This document shows, one piece after another, positions 1-6,100 of a stretch of DNA of 7,838 nt. How positions within the stretch are numbered: the first letter of the stretch is position 1; the number at the start of each line of letters is the position of its first letter. Source of the DNA: Seribacter sulfatis (GTDB lineage Bacteria > Verrucomicrobiota > Verrucomicrobiia > Opitutales > Seribacteraceae); contig NZ_CAXLMO010000093.1 in the NCBI RefSeq assembly GCF_964187635.1, forward strand, positions 1-7,838, read 5' to 3'. Below the pieces are notes generated by a model. That model searched no databases. It worked only from the letters and a program-made list of their open reading frames with translations, and was not told the origin of the DNA. The translations under genes and the position numbers were made by a program.

Positions 1-260
1 TAGCGAAGGATCCGTATGAACTGACCAATCGGGTCCAGTCCGATCCAAAGGTTGCCAAACGATTACGCAAGAAGTTGGATCAATGGTCTGCTACATTGCC
101 ACGGCTGAATCATTCCGATCGGGACGCGAGCGAGGTATTCGCCTGGCCTCTGGAGGGTGCCCCAGTAGGCATCAAGCCGGACCCACGCTACCTCGTGCCT
201 CGCTCGGATCCGAAGCCCGCACCTTACCCCGCTGCGATTAGTAAGGCACCGGTGGATTAA
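1..260 (+). CDS. Sulfatase, C-terminal fragment (5' end outside window)
   Basis: The frame is open from the first base (complete codons from base 3) to a TAA at 258-260, giving about 85 residues. It opens with AKDPYELTNR, followed by a basic helix ending in LDQW. This is the usual close of S1-type sulfatases, where the strand-turn 'LYDL..DP.E..N' is followed by a final helix. The two leading bases (ta) would fit a Leu codon, completing 'LAKDPYELTN'. No catalytic residue lies in the visible part, so the sulfatase call rests on this C-terminal signature and on the second sulfatase that follows. After the final helix there is a tail of about 50 residues rich in Pro, Asp and Arg, with no recognised domain. 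Only 21 bases separate its stop from the next start, so the two sulfatases are probably co-transcribed. Substrate cannot be inferred. Confidence 0.82.
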   Translation, partial: AKDPYELTNRVQSDPKVAKRLRKKLDQWSATLPRLNHSDRDASEVFAWPLEGAPVGIKPDPRYLVPRSDPKPAPYPAAISKAPVD

Positions 261-281
261 GAAACCACAAAAGACAGGATA

Positions 282-1679
282 ATGATAAAAAGAAAGATAT
301 TATCGGCACTTACGGCTTTGCTGGTAACGCTGGTGACAGGAAAGGTCTCGGCGGAAAAGCCGAAGCAACCAAATATTTTGATCATCTTCACCGATGATCA
401 GGGTTATGCCGATTTGGGATGTTTTGGGAGTAAGGAAAATATTTTGATCATCTTCACCGATGATCAGGGTTATGCCGATTTGGGATGTTTTGGGAGTAAG
501 GAAAATCAGACACCGGTCCTCGATAAGCTGGCCAGGGAAGGAACCAAATTTACCTCCTTTTATGCCCAGCCGGTCTGTGGACCGTCACGTTCGGCTCTGC
601 TGACCGGTCGCTATCCTGTCCGCAGTAAAGGCTGGTCGATGCCCGCATCGGAAATCACCCTTGCGGAGATGCTCAAAGAGGTCGGCTATCAGACCGCCTG
701 TGTTGGGAAATGGGATGTTTCAAGTCGAAAGGCGATTGTCGAAAGAATGCCCAATGCACAGGGATTTGATTATTATTTCGGGGCACTGGGTGCGAACGAC
801 AGCGGGAAATCGGTTTTACGCAGTAACAATGAGCTGGTGGGCAAAACCGATGATATGGCGGGGCTTACCCGACTCTACACCGATAAGGCGATTGATTATC
901 TGGTTAATCAGCGTGATTCCCAAAAGCCGTTCCTCCTCTATCTCTCACACACAATGATGCACACCATCATCGATGCATCTCCCAAATTTAAGGAAAAAAC
1001 GGGCGACAACCTTTATCGTGCGGTGGTTGAAGAATTTGATTTTGAAACCGGCCGCTTGCTCGAAACCCTTGAGAAACTTGGTTTAAAAGAAAACACTTTG
1101 GTTATCTTTACGACTGATAACGGTCCCTGGAATCAGCCCAAATATTATGAAAACAAAAAAGGGCACCCGGAGAATTCGATTTTCTGGGGCGATGCTGGGC
1201 CCTTGCGTGATGGAAAAGCATCGATTTATGAGGGAGGTATCCGTGTGCCCTGCATCATGCGTTGGCCGGGAAAAATCCCCGAGGGAAAAACGAATGACGG
1301 GCTCATGGCCACCATCGATTTCTTGCCCACCTTTGCCTCGATTACCGGAGCAAAGATTCCCGATGACCGAACTATCGATGGAGTTAATCAATTGGATTTT
1401 ATTTTGGGTAAATCCAAGACAGCCCGTAAATCATACATCTATAACCTGGGTTCTGCATCCGTGCAGACCCGGATCCTTCAAGGGAATGCCATTCGGGAAG
1501 GGGACTGGAAACTGATCTCCCCATTGAAAGTGGGAATGTTTTTGGAAGACGCCGGATCGGGTGAATGGGAGCTCTACAATTTAAAAGAGGATATTGGCGA
1601 GACCACCAACCTCGCGGCTCAGTATCCGAAAAAGGTGAATCGCCTCAAAGCCCAGCTTAAAACAAGCGAAGCAAATTAA
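282..1679 (+). CDS. Secreted S1-type sulfatase (formylglycine-dependent, Cys-type) with internal 22-residue duplication
   Basis: Predicted to hydrolyse a sulfate ester, probably on a polysaccharide, outside the cytoplasm. The 465-residue product starts with a Sec signal peptide (MIKRK, hydrophobic residues 6-19, likely cleavage after VSA at 24). The signature CGPSRSALLTGR places the Cys to be converted to formylglycine at residue 99 and the motif Arg at 103. Metal-binding Asp pairs occur twice, at 38-39 and 60-61, because residues 31-52 are repeated exactly as 53-74. Other family positions are Lys143 in GKWD, His227, Asp279-Asn280 in FTTDNG, and Lys312 in the GPLRDGK segment before YEGGIR. 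The usual GKWH motif reads GKWD here (Asp145). The C-terminus has the normal ELYNL..D..ETTNL ending and final helix. Without the duplication the length would be 443, normal for the family. The ATG at 282 is chosen because it gives the signal peptide; an AGGA at 276-279 lies rather close to it. The maturation enzyme is not in the window. Family call very secure; substrate unknown. Confidence 0.96.
   Translation: MIKRKILSALTALLVTLVTGKVSAEKPKQPNILIIFTDDQGYADLGCFGSKENILIIFTDDQGYADLGCFGSKENQTPVLDKLAREGTKFTSFYAQPVCGPSRSALLTGRYPVRSKGWSMPASEITLAEMLKEVGYQTACVGKWDVSSRKAIVERMPNAQGFDYYFGALGANDSGKSVLRSNNELVGKTDDMAGLTRLYTDKAIDYLVNQRDSQKPFLLYLSHTMMHTIIDASPKFKEKTGDNLYRAVVEEFDFETGRLLETLEKLGLKENTLVIFTTDNGPWNQPKYYENKKGHPENSIFWGDAGPLRDGKASIYEGGIRVPCIMRWPGKIPEGKTNDGLMATIDFLPTFASITGAKIPDDRTIDGVNQLDFILGKSKTARKSYIYNLGSASVQTRILQGNAIREGDWKLISPLKVGMFLEDAGSGEWELYNLKEDIGETTNLAAQYPKKVNRLKAQLKTSEAN
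372..503 (+). repeat. Perfect 66-bp in-frame tandem duplication inside the sulfatase
   Basis: Bases 372-437 and 438-503 are identical at all 66 positions and encode the same 22 residues, starting NILIIFTDDQG and ending GSKE. The tetranucleotide AAAT occurs at the left edge, the junction and the right edge (371-374, 437-440, 503-506), so the event could have used 4-bp microhomology. Each copy also contains a perfect 8-bp inverted repeat, TGATCATC with GATGATCA and a 6-base loop (379-400 and 445-466). The repeated residues form the first beta strand and metal-binding Asp-Asp loop of the sulfatase fold. No synonymous difference separates the copies, so the event is either very recent or an assembly or sequencing artefact. 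Confidence 0.98.
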
Positions 1680-1858
1680 TCAGGTCGGCTCTGATCGTAG
1701 CCTTATTTTGTTCGATTTAAACGATACGAAATAAAAATTTTTACAGTTGGAAGAACCGGGCAGTAGATTTTTCCAAATTAACCTCAAAATTTTTTGTAAG
1801 GATTTTAAGAACGAAGACATTTGATATATAAAATTATTCTTTTATTATTAAACATTAA
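1680..1858 (+). other. AT-rich intergenic region between sulfatase and DUF1552 gene
   Basis: This 179-base stretch is the only sizeable non-coding gap. A weak stem (GGCT at 1687-1690 pairing with AGCC at 1699-1702, 8-base loop) is followed by TTATTTT and might act as a poor terminator; four base pairs are too few to call it one. The rest is strongly AT-rich, especially 1780-1858. I see no riboswitch-like fold, no direct repeat and no small gene with a ribosome binding site. It probably separates two transcription units, with the downstream pair started from its own promoter. Confidence 0.5.
1805..1832 (+). promoter_or_regulatory. Possible sigma70-type promoter for the DUF1552/DUF1592 pair
   Basis: TTAAGA (1805-1810, 4 of 6 to TTGACA) and TATAAA (1827-1832, 5 of 6 to TATAAT) are separated by 16 bases, which would place the transcript start about 20 bases before the ATG at 1859. 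The region is AT-rich throughout, so chance matches are likely and no operator is evident. There is no Shine-Dalgarno-like sequence in the roughly 25 bases before the ATG, which would fit a short, weakly structured leader. Confidence 0.3.
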
Positions 1859-3151
1859 ATGAAAACAGATTTTAATCGCCGTACTTTTCTTCGTGGGGCA
1901 GGGGCATTGATCGCCCTTCCTGCCTTGGAATCCATTGGTTTTCGCCGTTTTGCATCCGCTGCCACCAAAGCAGCGGTTGCCATCCCCAAACGGGCGGTCT
2001 TTATGGGCATCGGTTTCGGAGTAACCAAACAGACTTGGTATCCTGATCCAAAAGATACGGGTGCAAAGTACCAATTGTCCGAAGGACTCAGCCCCTTGGC
2101 TAGACACAAGCAGGATTTTACCATCGTACAGGGATGTGCCAACAACTACTCCAATGAGGCCCATTGGGGAAGTACCTTTTGGCTGACCGGGGCAAACCGT
2201 TATTCGGTCCCCGGTCAAAATATGGCCAACAGCATATCCGCGGATCAGGTGGTCGCTGAACAACTCGGACAGCAGACCCGTTTTACATCGATTCAGCTCG
2301 ATAGTTCAGATGGAAGCCAATCGGGACATGGACCTGGTGCATCTTTGGCATGGGACAAGCGCGGTAAACCGGTTGCCGGGTACAATGACCCACTGAAAAC
2401 TTTTCATAAGCTTTTTTCCGCGGAAGATTTACCCCTCGTGCAAAGACAGGCAGCGATTGATGAAAAGAGAAGCGTATTGGATGCGGTGTTGACCGAGGCA
2501 AACCGCGTTCAGCGAGGCCTGTCCAGAAACGACAACAATAAGTTGGACGAATACTTTCAGGGTATACGGGACATTGAAACCCGTCTTGGCAAAGATGAAG
2601 ACTGGTTGGATAAGCCAAAGCCCAAGGCACCTCTCGATGAACCACCTGTCGGGCTTAAGGGTCGGGAAGAAATTGAGATGATGCACAACCTGATTGTGGC
2701 CGCATTGCAAACCGACAGCACCCGTGCACTGACATACCGTATGCCCGGTCAGTCCCTGCTCAAAAGTATGGATGTGAAGCATAGTTCTCACAATGTCAGT
2801 CATTACTCCCCGGGAGAAAGAATGGAAGCATCCAAGGCCCGTGACCAAATGCATAGCACCCTGCTTGCCGGGTTCATGGACAAATTGAAAGCAATCAAAG
2901 AGGCGGACGGTACCAGTCTGTTTGATCATACCTCACTCGCGTTTGGATCGAATATCAGCAGTATTCACTACCTGGATAACTGCCCAACTTTACTCGCCGG
3001 TGGTGGAGCCAACCTCAAATTGGGAGAACATCTGGTTCTTCCGAAGGATACTCCGCTTTGCAATGTTTGGCTGACCCTGCTTCAGGGGTTGGGCATCGAT
3101 GCCGAACGGCATGGTGACAGTTCGGGAGTAATTAAAGAACTGCAGGCGTGA
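1859..3151 (+). CDS. DUF1552 (HXXSHH domain) protein, Tat-exported
   Basis: A 430-residue member of DUF1552 (PF07586), a PVC-typical family of unknown biochemistry, usually encoded beside DUF1592-type cytochrome proteins. The N-terminus NRRTFLRG (residues 6-13) followed by a hydrophobic stretch to about residue 28 is a twin-arginine signal. It suggests export in folded form, perhaps with a bound cofactor. The family-naming motif is at 311-316 as HNVSHY, with Tyr where the last His is expected. The family C-terminal half is clear: KEADGTSLFDHTSLAFGSN, then NCPTLLAGGG at 374-383, and GDSSGVIKEL near the end. Length is normal for the family. The ATG at 1859 gives the Tat signal at the very N-terminus; no ribosome binding site precedes it. 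Its TGA (3149-3151) overlaps the GTG start of the next gene, so the two are likely translated together. Catalytic function is not established; a metal-binding or oxidoreductase partner role is inference from the His-rich motif and the heme-protein neighbour. Confidence 0.93.
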   Translation: MKTDFNRRTFLRGAGALIALPALESIGFRRFASAATKAAVAIPKRAVFMGIGFGVTKQTWYPDPKDTGAKYQLSEGLSPLARHKQDFTIVQGCANNYSNEAHWGSTFWLTGANRYSVPGQNMANSISADQVVAEQLGQQTRFTSIQLDSSDGSQSGHGPGASLAWDKRGKPVAGYNDPLKTFHKLFSAEDLPLVQRQAAIDEKRSVLDAVLTEANRVQRGLSRNDNNKLDEYFQGIRDIETRLGKDEDWLDKPKPKAPLDEPPVGLKGREEIEMMHNLIVAALQTDSTRALTYRMPGQSLLKSMDVKHSSHNVSHYSPGERMEASKARDQMHSTLLAGFMDKLKAIKEADGTSLFDHTSLAFGSNISSIHYLDNCPTLLAGGGANLKLGEHLVLPKDTPLCNVWLTLLQGLGIDAERHGDSSGVIKELQA

Positions 3152-6100
3152 GTTCTAAGCTATTCTCCCTGTTGGTCGGACTAACCCTGACCACCTCTAC
3201 TCTTTCGGGTGCGGAACTCCGAGCCATCGTTCCCGAGAAGCATCTCGATCTCATGTTCGATTATTGCATGGATTGTCACAATGCGGACACGCAAAAAGGG
3301 AAGGTGAACTTGGAGGACTTGCCGCTGGAGGTCGACACTCTTCAGCATGCGGAACTTTGGCAAAAAGTTTTGGATGTGCTGAACTCCGGGGAAATGCCAC
3401 CGGAAAACAAACGGCAGCCTGAAAAGGTGGCCAAGGCGGACTTTCTTGAGGATCTGGCCAAGACCATGGTTTTGGCCCGTAAAAAACTTTCCGATTCAGG
3501 AGGGCAGATTACGATGCGTCGTCTCAATCGTAGGGAGTACCAAAACACTATAAAATCCCTCACCGGGGTTAGCCTGAATGTTGAATCCCTCCCTGCTGAT
3601 GGAGGGGCAGGCAGTTTTGATACGGTGGGGGCATCCCAATTCATTTCCAGTGACCAGTTCGAACAGTACCTGGAATTGGGGCGTACCGCGGTGGACGAAG
3701 CCTTTGCCCGACATTCCGCAATGGCAAAACCTTCCACGGTTTTTCGGGTGGAACCGGAAAAGACGGTTAATGTGGAACACCTTGAAATGATCAAGAAGAT
3801 GGAAGAAAGACTGGCCCAAGTAAAACCATGGATGGATTCGGTTGATAAAGCCGTAAAGGCTCCGGAAAACGAGGCAATTATGGCTCAGTTACGCAAAGAG
3901 CACCCGGATATCGATACCCACGCTTTTCGCATTTATCGAATGTCTAATCGCTTAAAAGGGGTCATGGAATTAAAGCATTTTGGGGGTGATCCGGATTCAG
4001 CCATGAATTTTTATCAACTGGATTATCGTACGAAATACGAGAGTTTGAAATATTTTGCAGAGCTCCCTCACAATGAGCGGGGGACCTACCTCAGGTACAC
4101 CTCAGGAATCGTGCGTTTGGATATCCCATCTCCTAAAGAAAGGTCGAAACTGGTACCCGGGAAGTACAAAGTACGGTTTAAAGCGGGTATTGTGGAAAGC
4201 ACACCCATTGAGCGTCACTTTATTGAAGTTGGGCACCCGCGTCGGACAAGTCCGGTTCCATCCGGTTTTGCGAATCCTCCCTTGAGCGTTCATCAGGTGA
4301 CTGGGACAATCGAGAACCCACAAGTGATTGAATCGATCGTTGAGGTCTCAATCGACGGTCCTAAGGAGTTTGGTATTCAGGAGCGAATGCCCAAAGATTT
4401 CAAAGCCCGCATGCAAAAGCATCATGCAGACCGAAGAAAAAATGGACATGGTACCCCCCCCGCTCTTTGGGTTGATTGGATCGAGTTGGAAGGTCCGATT
4501 CAGGAGAACCAATCCCCTAAGTTGGAAATCACCCGGGTTGAACCCGAGAAAACAATTAATCCGGCTAATGAGAAAATCATCAAAAAAGCGGAAGCAACCC
4601 AGGACCGTTTTAAACAATGGAAAAAAGGTGTGGATGAGGCGGCTAAATCTCCAGAGAATCAGGCGATCATTGCTGAGATACGAAAGAAGAACCGGTTAAT
4701 TGATCACCCCAATCGCTTTTATATTTTTGCCGAGCATTTCAAGAATGTGCCCAGCCCCAAAGATTTCGGGTTTCTAGATTTTCAAAAAGCGGCCGCTGCC
4801 GACCCATCAAGATCCAAGAATTTGGCATTGCTCAAGCATTACGCCAGTCTGCCGCATCGGGACACCGGTACTTATCTTAAACTGACTCATGGAACCGGAC
4901 GGGTGATTGTTGCACCGAAGAAGATGCCTGTGGGTGATTATATCTTTCGTGTCCGTTTAGGCACGGTGAAGGGAACGCCTGCCGCCCGCAAATTTATTGA
5001 GATCGGTCACCCCCAGAGGGATATCGAATCAAGGGACTGGGGATTGAAAGGTAAACCAATCAGTGTCCATCAGGTTACCGGTACGATCGAAGCTCCCCAG
5101 ATCATGGAAATTCCCATTGAGGTGCGTTCGGATACGACTCGTGAATTTGCGGTGCAGGAAAAGCAGCCAAACAATGCAAATCTAAAGACCCTCTGGAATG
5201 AGCACAATCAGCTCAAAGCGGAGAATGGGTACGGACATCCGCCCGCAATCTGGGTAGACTGGGTGGAACTGGAAGGTCCCCACGATCCAAACCGACTAAA
5301 GACTTGGAAACAAAGAAGGGAAGTGGAGCATCATGCCAACGCAAAAGTCGGTGGCACCTACAACGATTATTTCAAAGGCGGTCACGACAAAGCCCAGTCT
5401 TTCCTGAAAACCGGAAAACCGCAAAAAGATATTGTCGACGAAGATCGGGCCCATTTTGTTATCCGCGAATTTGAGAATAAGGGGCCAAGTTATCGCCGCT
5501 ATTTGGATAGTAACTTAACAAAATCCGGCTCATTATTGGGCTTCAGTTACAAGCAAGAGTTCATTGCTTTACCACCTGAACATCCTAGCGGTTGGAGCAA
5601 AACCCAACACATTGTGGATACTCTGCCGGCCGGTCATTACAAATTGCGTTTTAGTGTTGGTGCCCTCCAGTCCACGGAAAAGAAAAGGCATTTCGTATCT
5701 ATTGGTGCCGTTCCTGCAAAAGATCAGTTCAATCTATTGGATACTTTTCAAGTAAGCGGTACGGTTGATAATCCTCAGGTAATTGAGGTGCCAGTTCAGC
5801 TCTCCAAGAACGGTCCTCGAAAATTTGCCGTCCGTGAAAGGGGCGACCCCAAGGCAATGCAGGCACGGATGCTATCTGCAATTAAGGAAACTGGCCTTGG
5901 TCTAACACCGGCTCTATGGATCGATTGGGTCGAATGGGAAGGGCCCCTCCCATCCGCCAAGCCAAAAATGTTTAAGCAACGCCGACAAGCGGAGAAGTAT
6001 GCCACTGCCAAAGTGAAGAGGAAATACGAATCTTATTTCAAAGCGGGGTACGACGCGGCCCTTGCTTTTCAAAAGGACGGCATTCCCCGTCCTGCAGTGG

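Noticed and set aside
379..466. Inverted repeats in the sulfatase as operators or a terminator
   Set aside because: They sit inside the coding sequence, result from the codons for a conserved strand and Asp pair, and lack a following T run.
1687..1709. Rho-independent terminator after the sulfatase gene
   Set aside because: The stem is only four base pairs with an eight-base loop and the T run is interrupted; kept only as a remark in the intergenic entry.
1805..2929. Overlapping minus-strand open frames opposite the DUF1552 gene (up to 166 codons)
   Set aside because: They lie antisense to a clear family member, show no recognisable motif, and their translations look like reversed coding sequence.
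3253..3255. ATG as an alternative start for the cytochrome protein
   Set aside because: It falls just before the CMDCH heme motif and would remove the signal peptide needed for heme attachment outside the cytoplasm; GTG 3148 is a better fit.
3342..3819. Minus-strand frames of 107-150 codons opposite the start of the cytochrome gene
   Set aside because: The + strand frame here encodes the PSCyt1 and DUF1587 motifs continuously; the antisense products resemble nothing.
3578..4699. Short + strand frames at 3578-3790, 4055-4285 and 4328-4699 that might suggest a broken gene region
   Set aside because: All are in the wrong frame. The frame starting at 3148 stays open through the whole interval with repeat motifs on each side, so there is no frameshift.
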